Shown one piece after another: positions 33,623 through 43,117 of a stretch of DNA of 64,000 bases. The notes under the pieces were generated by a model. It had not been told where the DNA came from. It did not search any database and worked only from the letters and a program-made list of their open reading frames with translations. How positions within the stretch are numbered: position 1 is the first letter of the stretch; each line of letters starts with the position of its first letter. The stretch spans positions 1 to 64,000 of the forward strand of contig CAZLCS010000012.1 in assembly GCA_964557955.1 (NCBI GenBank), in the 5' to 3' direction. Source of the stretch: JALOOX01 sp964557955. Its GTDB lineage: Bacteria > Desulfobacterota > Syntrophobacteria > Syntrophobacterales > Syntrophobacteraceae. Position numbers and translations under genes: made by a program.

Positions 33623-34289
33623 CAAACAATCCCTTTTCATGGTGGTTTTTGTGGTCCCGATCCTGCTCTGCCTCATTGGCGCCGGCGCCTTCCTGCACCT
33701 CGTCCTCGCCACGGCGGGCACGACGGCGAGCGCGGAAGGGCCGACTGTGCGTCAGGAAGACGACCTGGCTGCGCTCCGCCAGAAGGTGGCAGCGATGGAG
33801 GCGCTGCTTCGCCAGCTGGAAGCCCTTCGCTCCGAAAGGGGCACCCGCGAGAGGGAAAGACACGATCTCGTGAAGAAGCTTCGAGAAGCCGAGGAGCTGC
33901 AACACCGTCTCCTCTCCGAGCGCGATCGGGCGAAGAATGAGATTCAGCCGGGCCCCAAGACCTATTCGGTCACCGCCTTGAACGCGGGGGGAGCTCGGCG
34001 GAACAACCCGGCGCTGTTTGCCGAGTGTGGGGCTCGCGGGGTCACGCTCCAGCCCATGGGGAAGGCCCTGAGCTCCAAGATTGAGAGCGGCGAGCAGGAG
34101 TCCTTCCTCTCCCTGGCCAGGCAGGCCGGCCATGTCGTTTTTCTCGTACGCCCCGAGGGGTTTGAGAGCTTTTATGGCTACCGGTCCCTTTTGATGTCCG
34201 AGAACCGGCGATCCAGTCGGACTATCGAGATGGGGCTGGAGCCGGTCGATGCGGACTGGGCCTTGAAATACCCGGGAAAGGAGGGCTAG
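33609..34289 (+). CDS. Single-pass membrane protein, ExbD/MotB-like partner without the channel aspartate
   Basis: Protein of 226 residues with ATG at 33609 inside the end of the ExbB-like gene. A basic N-terminus is followed by one transmembrane helix (about 9-33, MVVFVVPILLCLIGAGAFLH), then a coiled coil (about 50-110) and a small C-terminal domain with the segment VVFLVRPEGFESFYGYRSLL. That last pattern recurs in the next protein (VAFFVDGSSFEAFRSLRDEL), so both share a periplasmic domain. Unlike the next protein, no Asp lies at the start of the helix. Topology: N-in, C-terminal domain in the periplasm. Confidence 0.8.
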   Translation: MRKADKQSLFMVVFVVPILLCLIGAGAFLHLVLATAGTTASAEGPTVRQEDDLAALRQKVAAMEALLRQLEALRSERGTRERERHDLVKKLREAEELQHRLLSERDRAKNEIQPGPKTYSVTALNAGGARRNNPALFAECGARGVTLQPMGKALSSKIESGEQESFLSLARQAGHVVFLVRPEGFESFYGYRSLLMSENRRSSRTIEMGLEPVDADWALKYPGKEG

Positions 34290-34293
34290 ATCC

Positions 34294-35124
34294 ATGCAGG
34301 AAGATCGCAATCCCCTCGGTGTGCAGCGACTGCTGCCGGTCTTCGATTTCTTTTTGCTCCTCATGCTCATGATGTTCGGAACGGCCGGTCTGAGACAAGT
34401 GCTGGCGCCCGCAGCGCTCGACGTGAACGCGACACCCGGCCCGACCCTTGAACGAAGCGGAGGGCCCGTACAGGCTGACCCTGTGGGGGCCGGGACCGAC
34501 CGGGAGGAGTCGGCGAGACTCCGGAACGTATTGGAAAATCTAAAGAACCAGCGGGCGGCCCTGGAACAGGAACTGGGGAGCTTGGAGCCGAGTGGAGGCC
34601 ATGCTGACGACGACGAGGAGGCGCTCCGGAGGATCACCCGGGAAAACGAGGACCTTCAGAAGCACATTGCAGCGCTTCAGTCGGAGATACACGGGGAAGG
34701 AAGACCGGCGATCCAGGTGGAAAGCACTCCCCTGGTGAACCTTGCCACCCGGCGCAGCCCTGTGCACGTGGCCCTGGTGGGGGGCAAGGTGGCGCCGCTG
34801 CGAGAGCCCTTCTACTCCATGACCCTGGAAACGGCGGCCAGGGGCGGGGGACGCTTCGAATCGGTGGTCAAGGCCTCGCGCAAACAGGCTGGGGAATCGG
34901 TAGAGGAAAGCCTGGCAGCAGGCTCGGCTTTTATGAAGCTCCTGGAAGAAATCGACGCCAGGAACCAGTACGTGGCATTTTTCGTGGACGGCTCGTCCTT
35001 CGAGGCCTTCCGCTCCCTTAGGGACGAACTCCGCAAACGCGGAATCCCCTTCGGCTGGGAACCCTCTGTAGCGTCTACAATCTACTTTGCTGCCACTGGC
35101 CAGATCATAGGGGAGGATTTATGA
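34294..35124 (+). CDS. ExbD/MotB-like single-pass protein with a channel-type aspartate
   Basis: Protein of 276 residues, four bases after the previous gene. The N-terminus LLPVFDFFLLLMLMMFG has an Asp (residue 18) at the entrance of the only transmembrane helix, in the position of the proton-carrying Asp of ExbD/TolR/MotB (their motif is PxxDxxxxLLxFF). A coiled coil (about 65-130) and a C-terminal periplasmic domain follow, shared with 33609-34289. Together the three genes look like an ExbBD-type motor with two different D-type partners. It lacks an OmpA peptidoglycan-binding domain. Last gene of the plus-strand operon. Confidence 0.82.
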   Translation: MQEDRNPLGVQRLLPVFDFFLLLMLMMFGTAGLRQVLAPAALDVNATPGPTLERSGGPVQADPVGAGTDREESARLRNVLENLKNQRAALEQELGSLEPSGGHADDDEEALRRITRENEDLQKHIAALQSEIHGEGRPAIQVESTPLVNLATRRSPVHVALVGGKVAPLREPFYSMTLETAARGGGRFESVVKASRKQAGESVEESLAAGSAFMKLLEEIDARNQYVAFFVDGSSFEAFRSLRDELRKRGIPFGWEPSVASTIYFAATGQIIGEDL

Positions 35125-35236
35125 CGACAGAGCATGTGTCACACCGCCAACGCTGAAGCACAGCCTTAAGGTCTTGGCTAACCCAATTAAAGCCTCATTC
35201 GCCGCTATAGATGCTGTCTCGCGCTCTCTGGAGCAC

Positions 35237-37846
35237 TTATGTCTTACCTTCCTTGAGGCAGGCCTGATCGTGCCAAAATTCAGTGCGCCCCGCCTCAAAT
35301 AGTCGAAAGCCGATCTCCATGGCCTGGGCTAAGAGGGCCTCGGCCAGCTTAGGCTCGCCAAGACGCGCAAGCACCTCCGATTTGTTCTCGTAGGTATTGG
35401 CCAGGGATCCTGCCAAATCCCATCTCCCCTCCACCTTCACCAGTCGCTCATAGATCTCGATGGCTTGGTCGTAGAGGGCTATGGCCGGCTTTAACTCACC
35501 AATAGAGTCAAGCGAGACCGCCTTGTTCATGTAGATCCGTGCCTGGTTGCTTGCAAGCTCCCGTCTCCCCTCTTTCTTGACCAGGCGCTCCATCATCGCG
35601 ATCGCCTGGTCGAAGGTGGCTATCACCCGCTCGCGCTCATGAGAGGGATCAGAGAACTGCTGCTGCTGCTCGCACTGCACGTAGGCCTTCTTCTGATAGG
35701 TATTGGCCAGGTCGTTCGCAAGCTCCCATCTCCCCTCCTCCTTCACCAGCCCCTCCATGATCGCGATCGCTAGGTCATAGGAGGCTATGGCTCCACCAAG
35801 GTAGCCCTGATCGTAATACGCGGTTCCCTTTTTCTGATAGGTATTGGCCAGGTCGTTCGCAAGCTCCCATCTTCCCTCCTCCCTCACCAGCCCCTCCATG
35901 ATCTTAATGGCTTGCTTATACAGGGTTAAGGCCGGCTTGTTCTCACGAAGAGTGCAAAGCGCCTCCGCCTTGTTGCTGTAAGTCCTGGCCAGCTCGCCTG
36001 CAAGCTCCCATCTCCCTTCCTCCTTCACCATCCGCTCGTAGATCTCGATGGCTTGGTCACAGAGGGCTATGGCCAGCTTAAACTCACCAAGAGAGCAAAG
36101 CGCGTTCGCCTTGTCGCGGTAAGTCCTGGCCAGCTCGTCTGCCAACTCCCATCTCTTCTCCTCCTTCACCAGCCGCTCGTAGATCTCGATGGCTCGGTCA
36201 TAGAGGGCTATGGCCGGCTCAAGCTCACCAAGAGAGCAAAGCGCGTTCGCCTTGTTGCGGTATGTCCTGGCCAGCTCGTCTGAAAGGACCCCACTCCCCT
36301 CCATCTTCACCAATCGCTCGTGGATCTCGAGTGCCTGGTCATAGCAGTGCAGGGCTCCGGGAAGATCAGACAGGAACTCATGCACGAACGCCTTGTCTGC
36401 ATAGGTTCGAGCCAGTGCGGGCTCCAGGCTTTTCGCGCCTGAGGCAATGAAGCGTAACAGTAACTGCACCACCTCTTTGTAGGCTGCCACGTCGGAAATC
36501 CCCTGGGCCTGACGGGAACCAGTACGCGGGGGAAGCTCCACCTCCAGATCCGTTGCATCGAGATCGGCAGCCTCAAAGGCCTTTCTCAGCAGCAGCCGAG
36601 GATCTTTCCAGACTCCGCCTTTGCAGGTTCGACTCTCCAAGTCCGGCTGCGGGAGCTTAGCCTTTCGCGGAAAAGCTGGTACTGGGGGCAAGAAGCTTTC
36701 AGCCATCCTTTCGGCGAGCACTTTGCGCAGGACCTCTGCTGCCTCAAAAAGCGAGCCCCACCGCCTGGTCGGGTCCTTGTGGAAGCATTTATCGAGGATT
36801 TCCGCGACCTGAGGAGGCATGCGTGGAACGCGTGAATCCCTACCGCCCGACTGCAAAGTAGATCGGAGTCCCTGTTCGGCCTGATCTCCCCAATCCCAGC
36901 AAACGGTCCCGGTAAACATCTGGAGGACGGAAAGCCCCCAGCTCCACACGTCCGTTTTGCGGGAGAGCGGGCGCCCTTCCTTCTGCTCGGGAGAGCAGAA
37001 AGCGTTGGTCCTCCCACCATACTTCGCATAAGAAGTCCCCAAATCTCCGCCGGCAAGGCTTTCCCCAGTCGAGCGAGAGCGAGCAATCCCGAAGTCACAA
37101 ACCTTGACCTGCCCGCTACCTGCGGTGAGCAGCACGTTGCCCGGCTTCATATCCTGGTGGGTCAGGCCCCACTCGTGGAGCGCATGGAGCCCCCAGGCAG
37201 ACTGGACGGCGATGTCCAGGATTCTTGCGAGAACATCATCGGGTTCACCCTCGTAGAGAGGTCCATGCCCATTCATGATCCAACGGTCGAGACTTCCTCC
37301 CTCGAGGTATTCGGCGAAGATGACGATCTCGTCTCCCACCGACCGGAAGAACCGGCAGGCTGCGAGGTTCGGGTGATCTGGAAGGTCTATCCAGGTCTGC
37401 AGCTCGCTCACGAAGTTGCGTCGGGTCGCGTCACTTTGAACAATAACCCGCTTCACGGCAAAGCGTTCCCCGGTGCTGAGGCTGCGCACAAGATAGACCA
37501 TCCCCATACCGCCCTTGCCCAGCTCCCGCTCCACCCGGTAGTCTTTAAGGACAGTGTCTCCCGGCTTCCATTCACCGCTGGCCATAACCCGGGAGGAGGC
37601 TTCCGGGGGAGAGGGCGCCTCCTTCACATCAGCGGCCGAGATCTGCACTTCACCCATCTCGATGCCGACAGATGGGAGAGGGTATGAGCCGTCTTTCTCC
37701 AGGGGAGTCTGACCGTCGCCCTCACCAGCTCGCGACAGCTTGTTGTTTTCAGGCAGTATATCCAGTCCGCTATCTTCATTTTCGGCCATGGCCACGGTCC
37801 TTGTTTGAGGTCGCTGTCTACCGAAAAAAACCTGTTTCCTAGCCAA
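35237..37846 (-). CDS. Ser/Thr protein kinase with long TPR array (HQD type)
   Basis: Protein of 869 residues, close paralogue of 678-3212 (kinase parts are highly similar even at DNA level). Acidic N-terminal 85 residues; kinase domain about 95-370: GKGGMGMV, FAVKRV, HQDMKPGN, CDFG, CSPEQ. Residues about 450-850 form 47-48-residue TPR-like units (ELARTYRNKANALCSLGE, then AIALYDRAIEIYERLVKEE). Catalytic Asp, Lys and Asn are intact but HRD Arg is Gln. It converges on the ExbB/D-like operon with a 112-base gap. Substrate unknown. Confidence 0.9.
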   Translation of the reverse strand: MARKQVFFGRQRPQTRTVAMAENEDSGLDILPENNKLSRAGEGDGQTPLEKDGSYPLPSVGIEMGEVQISAADVKEAPSPPEASSRVMASGEWKPGDTVLKDYRVERELGKGGMGMVYLVRSLSTGERFAVKRVIVQSDATRRNFVSELQTWIDLPDHPNLAACRFFRSVGDEIVIFAEYLEGGSLDRWIMNGHGPLYEGEPDDVLARILDIAVQSAWGLHALHEWGLTHQDMKPGNVLLTAGSGQVKVCDFGIARSRSTGESLAGGDLGTSYAKYGGRTNAFCSPEQKEGRPLSRKTDVWSWGLSVLQMFTGTVCWDWGDQAEQGLRSTLQSGGRDSRVPRMPPQVAEILDKCFHKDPTRRWGSLFEAAEVLRKVLAERMAESFLPPVPAFPRKAKLPQPDLESRTCKGGVWKDPRLLLRKAFEAADLDATDLEVELPPRTGSRQAQGISDVAAYKEVVQLLLRFIASGAKSLEPALARTYADKAFVHEFLSDLPGALHCYDQALEIHERLVKMEGSGVLSDELARTYRNKANALCSLGELEPAIALYDRAIEIYERLVKEEKRWELADELARTYRDKANALCSLGEFKLAIALCDQAIEIYERMVKEEGRWELAGELARTYSNKAEALCTLRENKPALTLYKQAIKIMEGLVREEGRWELANDLANTYQKKGTAYYDQGYLGGAIASYDLAIAIMEGLVKEEGRWELANDLANTYQKKAYVQCEQQQQFSDPSHERERVIATFDQAIAMMERLVKKEGRRELASNQARIYMNKAVSLDSIGELKPAIALYDQAIEIYERLVKVEGRWDLAGSLANTYENKSEVLARLGEPKLAEALLAQAMEIGFRLFEAGRTEFWHDQACLKEGKT
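35440..36290 (-). repeat. 141-bp tandem repeats encoding TPR units
   Basis: Units recur with a period of 141 bases (47 codons), for example cgctcgtagatctcgatggc at 36033 and again at 36174, and ctgatagg followed by tattggccaggtcgttcgca at 35693 and 35834. Some neighbouring units are nearly identical, others diverged. Confidence 0.7.
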
Positions 37847-37960
37847 ATCTCATTTCATCAGGGTCATGATCAACGGGCTGGCGAATGAACGATCATGTTA
37901 GCCAATCCCTGTGGTCTCATCTCAGAAATCTATTCTCGGTTGCCTCTGCTACGTTCTTTG

Positions 37961-39796
37961 TCACCATAGACTCTTAAGTGCACCTTTGGCCCAATTGAGT
38001 GCTTGCTGAAGATCACCGCGGCCGGTGCGGCCCACTTCTTCCTCCAGGACTTCCAAAGCCCACTTCGCCTCTGCAGATGCTTCCCTGCGTTCTCCGACTT
38101 CGCGCAGCGCCGCAGCCTTCTGTGCTCTCACCCACGCCAAATCACCACGCAGGTCCGTTTTCGCCTCCAACACCACCAGTCGTTCATAGATCTCAATGGC
38201 CCGGTCGTTGAGCGCCAGCACCTCCTTGAACTCTCCCAGGGAGTAAAGGGCGTTTGCCTTCCTGTGGTAGGCGCGGGCCATGTCGGTAGCAAGTTCCCCT
38301 CGGCCCTCTATCTCGATCAACCGCTCGTAGATCTCAATAGCTCTATCGTAACAGCTCAGTTCTCCTGGAGAGTCTCTCAGGGACCAGTGAACCAAAGCTT
38401 TGTTGACATAGGCAGTGGCTAAAGTGAGCTGGAGGCTGCTATCCCCTGAGGCAATACGATGTATCAGTTGACCCAGGATCTCTTCGTACGCGGTGAGGTC
38501 GGTGATCGCCTGGTCGTGACTGGAACACCGGTGCTCTGGGGAATTAACCCCGACTTCCTGAACCGGAGTAACAACGTCTCCAAAAGCTTCTGCCAGGAAC
38601 AACTGGGGATCTCGCCAACCCGTGCTTCCGGAAGACCAGGGCTCCAACCCAGGATCGCGAAGCTCGAGCAGGCAGGGAAAGCGGGGCGTCGGGGGCGAGA
38701 GGCTATCGATTTTCATTTTAGCGAGCACTTCCTGGAGGATCCCTGCTGCCTCGGACAGGGAGTCCCAGCGCTTGGCGGGATCCTGTATGAAGCATTTCTG
38801 CAGGATGTTTGCGACCCGAACAGGCATGACCGGAGTGTGCAAACCATCGCTGTTCGAACTCAGGGCCGATCGGAGAACCTGTTCAGCTTCCGTTCCCCAC
38901 TCCCACCAGACCTTTCCAACAAACATCTGTAAAACAGAAAGCCCCCAACTCCAGACGTCTGTCGTGTGGGAAATCCGTTCTCTTGCCTTCTGCTCGGGTG
39001 AGCAGAAGGCACGGGTCATCCCAGTATACTTTGCACGTGAAGTCTGCAAAGCTGTATCATGGAAATCTTCCGATTCCATGTGAAGCCGGGCCAGACCAAA
39101 GTCGCTCACTTTGGCCAGGAAACCATCCTGGCTCAGCAGCATGTTTGCAGGTTTCACATCCTGATGGGACAGTCCCCTCTCATGGAGGGCATGGAGTCCT
39201 TGGGCAGTCTGAATGGCTATGCTCAAAATCCGTGAAAGCACGGCATCGAATTCGCCCTCGTAAAGCGGGCCCCGTCCGTTCATGATCCATCGATCAAGGC
39301 TTCCTCCCTCCATGTATTCTGCGAAGATGACGACTTCATTCCCGACAGTTCTGAAGAACCGGCAAACCGCAAGGTGCGGGTGCTCGGGGAGGCTTCTCCA
39401 GATCTTCAGTTCGCTCAAGAAATGAAGGCGGGCCTTTTCACCTTGAAATAAAGCCCGCTTGACGGCAAAGCGATCTCCGGTGCTGAGGCTGCTCACCAGG
39501 TAGACCATTCCCATGCCACCCCGGCCTAACTCCCTTTCCACTCGGAAATCATCATGAATGACGTCTCCAGACCTCCAGCTGTAGCCCTGGAAGACCGATG
39601 GCCCCGACTCAAGAGGTTCCGTGTTTTCCCTGGACATCGGAGCCGAAATCCAAGCTTCGTCCAGTTCGCCCACATTAGAAATGGTCTTGTCCGACTTGTC
39701 AGTTTCCAGGTGGCTGCGCTGCTCCCCTTTGCCAGGGGAGTCCGCCTTGCCGTCATCCATGGGATCAGTGATCCAGGAACTCTCTGTGTCTGACAT
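37961..39796 (-). CDS. Ser/Thr protein kinase with short TPR tail (HQD type)
   Basis: Protein of 611 residues, third member of the HQD group. Acidic N-terminus of about 80 residues, kinase domain about 85-360: GRGGMGMV, FAVKRA, HQDVKPAN, SDFG, CSPEQ. Only three or so TPR-like units remain before the C-terminal segment VLEEEVGRTGRGDLQ, which is the conserved end of the group. The shorter array compared with its paralogues could reflect loss of units. Located 114 bases upstream of the 869-residue kinase, same strand. Confidence 0.9.
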   Translation of the reverse strand: MSDTESSWITDPMDDGKADSPGKGEQRSHLETDKSDKTISNVGELDEAWISAPMSRENTEPLESGPSVFQGYSWRSGDVIHDDFRVERELGRGGMGMVYLVSSLSTGDRFAVKRALFQGEKARLHFLSELKIWRSLPEHPHLAVCRFFRTVGNEVVIFAEYMEGGSLDRWIMNGRGPLYEGEFDAVLSRILSIAIQTAQGLHALHERGLSHQDVKPANMLLSQDGFLAKVSDFGLARLHMESEDFHDTALQTSRAKYTGMTRAFCSPEQKARERISHTTDVWSWGLSVLQMFVGKVWWEWGTEAEQVLRSALSSNSDGLHTPVMPVRVANILQKCFIQDPAKRWDSLSEAAGILQEVLAKMKIDSLSPPTPRFPCLLELRDPGLEPWSSGSTGWRDPQLFLAEAFGDVVTPVQEVGVNSPEHRCSSHDQAITDLTAYEEILGQLIHRIASGDSSLQLTLATAYVNKALVHWSLRDSPGELSCYDRAIEIYERLIEIEGRGELATDMARAYHRKANALYSLGEFKEVLALNDRAIEIYERLVVLEAKTDLRGDLAWVRAQKAAALREVGERREASAEAKWALEVLEEEVGRTGRGDLQQALNWAKGALKSLW

Positions 39797-39870
39797 GAGG
39801 TGGCCTCTCTCTCACGCTGCTCCTTGTTCGATGACAGGCAGCATTGAAGAATCGCCAGGATAACGATAGG

Positions 39871-42800
39871 TTATCTGGCTTCGTTTCTGCGTGCCAGGAC
39901 CCGACACAGTTTTTGGTTCTCGCCGTATTCGTACTGCACCGTGGACAAAGGAGATTTAGCGTCTTCTTTCAGCAAGCGGGCCTGGACGATTTTGGGGAAT
40001 GCGTTCCCGGGAGCATGGTCGAACTCCACCCGGAAATCCCCCTGGCTCATGGACTTGACGACTCGAGTCTTGATGCACTCGACACGACCGCCGGGGTCGA
40101 ATGTGATCCGGTTGTTGGATCGGTCCATCAGCGTAAAGGAGCCGTCGGCCATGAGGGCCAGGATGCGCCAGCGGCTTGCCGACTCTTCCTCGGGGACATA
40201 GCCGGCCACCCCAAGGCTGTTCTGCGCGGAGAAAAGAAGCGTTTCCCTGCCGCCGCGAGTCAGATCCAACACCGTGAGGGCTCTGGGCAGTCTCACCCCA
40301 TAAAATTCCTCGCAGGGCCCCTCCACCGGCTCCAGCCGGTAAGGCGCCTCGGTCATTTGTTCTGAAGTGGTCTCCTGATAACCATACGTATATTTGATGT
40401 GAAAGTCTTTCGAAAAGATCATCTCGGTGAGCTGCCCGCTCGCATCGAACTGGAGCTCGGTTCCCAGCTTATCCGCGAGGCGGAAGGACCCGTCGGAGAG
40501 CAGGAACAGCCCTATGATGCCACTGTTTTTCGGGTCGTCGGGAACATAGCCGGCGATGGTGTAGCGATCTTTGCTGAAGGTGAGGATTTCCTCTCTCCCG
40601 GAAAGGAGATGTCTGAGGACCATCTTCTCGGGGATGAGCGCGTTGAGGAAATCAATCCGCTTCGTGCCGTGGGCTTCCACCTCATAGGGGATCAGCAGAT
40701 GCCAGCCGTCCCCGAAATCCCCGGGGGACCGTCTGCCCGGCGCGTGGTAGCGAACGAGCTCCAGCCCGGGCTCTTTCCCGTTTTTCAGGGCCAGGTCCGT
40801 CTGGTACCGGGTTCCCCCGCCGTCGGAGCCGGCCGTGAGGGAATCCCGGGCCACCAGGGAATAGCTCTTGTCGTCCAATCGAAAGGACCCAGGCCGAAGG
40901 CTCGCCGTCAAGGCCTCTTTTTCTGGAGCTCTCGCCGCAACGGTGTGCCGCTGGGCGGGAACCCGGGACATCCCCTCGGCAATGGAGCGGACGGCATCCT
41001 GGTCGAAGACGTATTTGCCTGGCGGGTGCAGATCCACGCCGCCTCGAATCTCCACTCCGGTGAAGTGCTTGGAGCCCCGGGCCAAACCCTGGACCGTGCC
41101 GGGAGAGTCCTCGGTGATGACCGCTTCCTGGTTGGCCAGCAGGAACCAAAGGAGCGGCACGCCGTTTTCCTTCAAGTATTGGCACAGGCTCACCAGCTTC
41201 GCGTAATCGAAGAGCTCCCGGTACACTGGGTATTTGTCGGCGATGGCCTGGTAGTTCTCGGTGAAGAAAGTGGCGAAGGCTTCGTCCGCCGGTTCGGCTT
41301 TTCCCTTCTTGTTCTGGACCAGGTATTCGGTTTTGAGGGCCATGCGCCCGCTTTCAAAGAGAAGCAGATCCCCGCCCCGCTTGAACCGCATTTCCCCGGG
41401 AATGAACCAGAATCGCCTGCTGGCGCCCAGAATCTTCAGCCCATGCTTTGCCGTCAGGTCGTCCACGCCCTTGAATTTGGGGATGTCAGGCTTCTCCGTA
41501 CCCACGGCCCACTTTTTCATCAGGTAGTCGGCCTCGCGGCAGACCCGACCCAGGTCACTGTTCACGACGCCGCCGATGTAGCGCACCATGTGGCGGTCGA
41601 CGTTGGGGGCGATGGGATCGATGGAGACCCCCGGGGCTTCCCTGTTGAAGTACACGGCCCACAGCGCCGTAACGAACTTCCTGAATTGATCCGGGGAGAG
41701 CCGCGCATTTTCCCCTTCAACAAGGAGCGAGAAATGGCCGCCCGACGCGCTGATTTGGGTGCGCTCGGCGCCTGTGATGCGAGCCGCCTCCTGCAGCATG
41801 ACCCCTCCAATCTTGTTGCCGCCCCTGGTGGAGGGAAGATTTCCGGCAACGTTAAACTGAGGGATGGATGCCCTGGGGGGAGGCACCATGTGCAGGGAGG
41901 AGCTCGGGGGTATGGGCGCTGCCGCACCCCTGTTCAGGAATTGCTTCTCCAGCGAGAAGCCTGCGGCCTTCCCGGGGGACGATGGCGCCGTGAGTGTGGA
42001 CGAAGCCGTTCGAGCCCCCGGGATGTTCCAACCGTCCAGCGGAGGCTGCCAACTGAGGGCGTCACGGGCAGGTCGAGAACGGAGGACGGCTTCCCTGAGG
42101 GCCGAAATGTCCCCGGATTCCAACCGCAGGACCATGGGATTGAGCTCGATGCCGCCGCTCAGCAGCATGCTCACGTCCACACCTTTCAGTTTCCGGGTAG
42201 TCTCGATGAGATCATACTCCCCGGGCGTCTCCACGACCGGCACGGGGTAGTCCTTGACCCAGTATTCGAGGTTCACCTGGCTGCCGAGTCCCCGGATGCC
42301 CTCAGCGAGGGCCACGAGTGCCAGGATGGGCCTCACCCGGGCCAAGGGCGGATGATCCCGGCTGAGATCCGCCAGGTTCCGTTCCAGCAGCTGCGCAAAT
42401 CGATCGCCCGCTTCGTCTCTCGAGCCGGACGCCTCCTTCAATGCTTTTCCGTTCAGCACGCTGCCGAGCACTTCGGTTTCGACTCCCACGTCCAGGTCCA
42501 TGATGGCGAAGACGTCCTCGCGAACCGCGAGGGAGGGCCTGCGGGGAATGAACCAGAAGCGGCTGCTGATGTGGTCTTTTCGGTGAGACTTCTCGGCTGC
42601 CTCGGCAGAGAGAGTCACATAGGATTCAACTCCCCAGATGCCGGCGCCGACCCGGTCCAGCGCGATCTGCTTGAGGAGCACGTCCGCGGCGAGCATGTCG
42701 GCTCCGAGCTGTGTGTTTTCGACCCCTCCCTCGAAAACGACCTTCTGCTTTCGAGTGGTCGCGGTCTCGGGCGTTCGGTCGATGCTCACCAGCGGGTATT

Positions 42801-43104
42801 TCCGGTGAAGAAATACCGCGCGGGCGACGGTTGCGAAATCATCCAGCGTGATGGGCGGATGCCTGTCGTCGACCTGTCCCACAACGATCAGATCGTCTGT
42901 GGCGCGATCATAAACCAGACCCGCGATGAGGGTGATCCCTCCCAGGGAGTGAAGGTCCCGGGCGAGACGGGCGGAGGAGTCTCCCTGCAGGCGTCTCTCG
43001 GCTTCTTTCAGGGAATAGGCGACGAAAGAGGCCGCCTCACAGAGATGGGGAGTCAAGAGAAGGAGCGCAACGATCAGCAGGCGTGTCGGGTTCCTCGTGC
43101 GCAT
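39871..43104 (-). CDS. Large exported protein: two copies of the envelope domain plus an RHS/YD-like beta region
   Basis: Start ATG at 43104 (MRTRNPTRLLIVALLLL) with AGGAGG upstream; 1077 residues and a signal peptide ending near CEA. The first domain (about 20-320) and second domain (about 420-740) each repeat the motifs of the lipoprotein 22011-23363: SLGGITLIAGLVYD, VVGQVDDRHPPITLDDF, SIDR/SIDP, RFWFIP. The last third holds repeating beta motifs (FGDGWHLLIPYEVE, FRLADKLGTELQFDASGQL, FTLMDRSNNRITFDPGGRV), similar to RHS/YD wall proteins. It is in the same direction as 43118-44509, with only 13 bases between, so one operon. Periplasmic or secreted; role unknown. Confidence 0.85.
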   Translation of the reverse strand: MRTRNPTRLLIVALLLLTPHLCEAASFVAYSLKEAERRLQGDSSARLARDLHSLGGITLIAGLVYDRATDDLIVVGQVDDRHPPITLDDFATVARAVFLHRKYPLVSIDRTPETATTRKQKVVFEGGVENTQLGADMLAADVLLKQIALDRVGAGIWGVESYVTLSAEAAEKSHRKDHISSRFWFIPRRPSLAVREDVFAIMDLDVGVETEVLGSVLNGKALKEASGSRDEAGDRFAQLLERNLADLSRDHPPLARVRPILALVALAEGIRGLGSQVNLEYWVKDYPVPVVETPGEYDLIETTRKLKGVDVSMLLSGGIELNPMVLRLESGDISALREAVLRSRPARDALSWQPPLDGWNIPGARTASSTLTAPSSPGKAAGFSLEKQFLNRGAAAPIPPSSSLHMVPPPRASIPQFNVAGNLPSTRGGNKIGGVMLQEAARITGAERTQISASGGHFSLLVEGENARLSPDQFRKFVTALWAVYFNREAPGVSIDPIAPNVDRHMVRYIGGVVNSDLGRVCREADYLMKKWAVGTEKPDIPKFKGVDDLTAKHGLKILGASRRFWFIPGEMRFKRGGDLLLFESGRMALKTEYLVQNKKGKAEPADEAFATFFTENYQAIADKYPVYRELFDYAKLVSLCQYLKENGVPLLWFLLANQEAVITEDSPGTVQGLARGSKHFTGVEIRGGVDLHPPGKYVFDQDAVRSIAEGMSRVPAQRHTVAARAPEKEALTASLRPGSFRLDDKSYSLVARDSLTAGSDGGGTRYQTDLALKNGKEPGLELVRYHAPGRRSPGDFGDGWHLLIPYEVEAHGTKRIDFLNALIPEKMVLRHLLSGREEILTFSKDRYTIAGYVPDDPKNSGIIGLFLLSDGSFRLADKLGTELQFDASGQLTEMIFSKDFHIKYTYGYQETTSEQMTEAPYRLEPVEGPCEEFYGVRLPRALTVLDLTRGGRETLLFSAQNSLGVAGYVPEEESASRWRILALMADGSFTLMDRSNNRITFDPGGRVECIKTRVVKSMSQGDFRVEFDHAPGNAFPKIVQARLLKEDAKSPLSTVQYEYGENQKLCRVLARRNEAR

Positions 43105-43117
43105 GGCGGGCCTCCTT

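Noticed and set aside
17107..36290. CRISPR-like array because of regular repeats
   Set aside because: The periods of 120 and 141 bases are multiples of three within open frames and encode TPR units; there are no short repeats with unique spacers and no cas genes.
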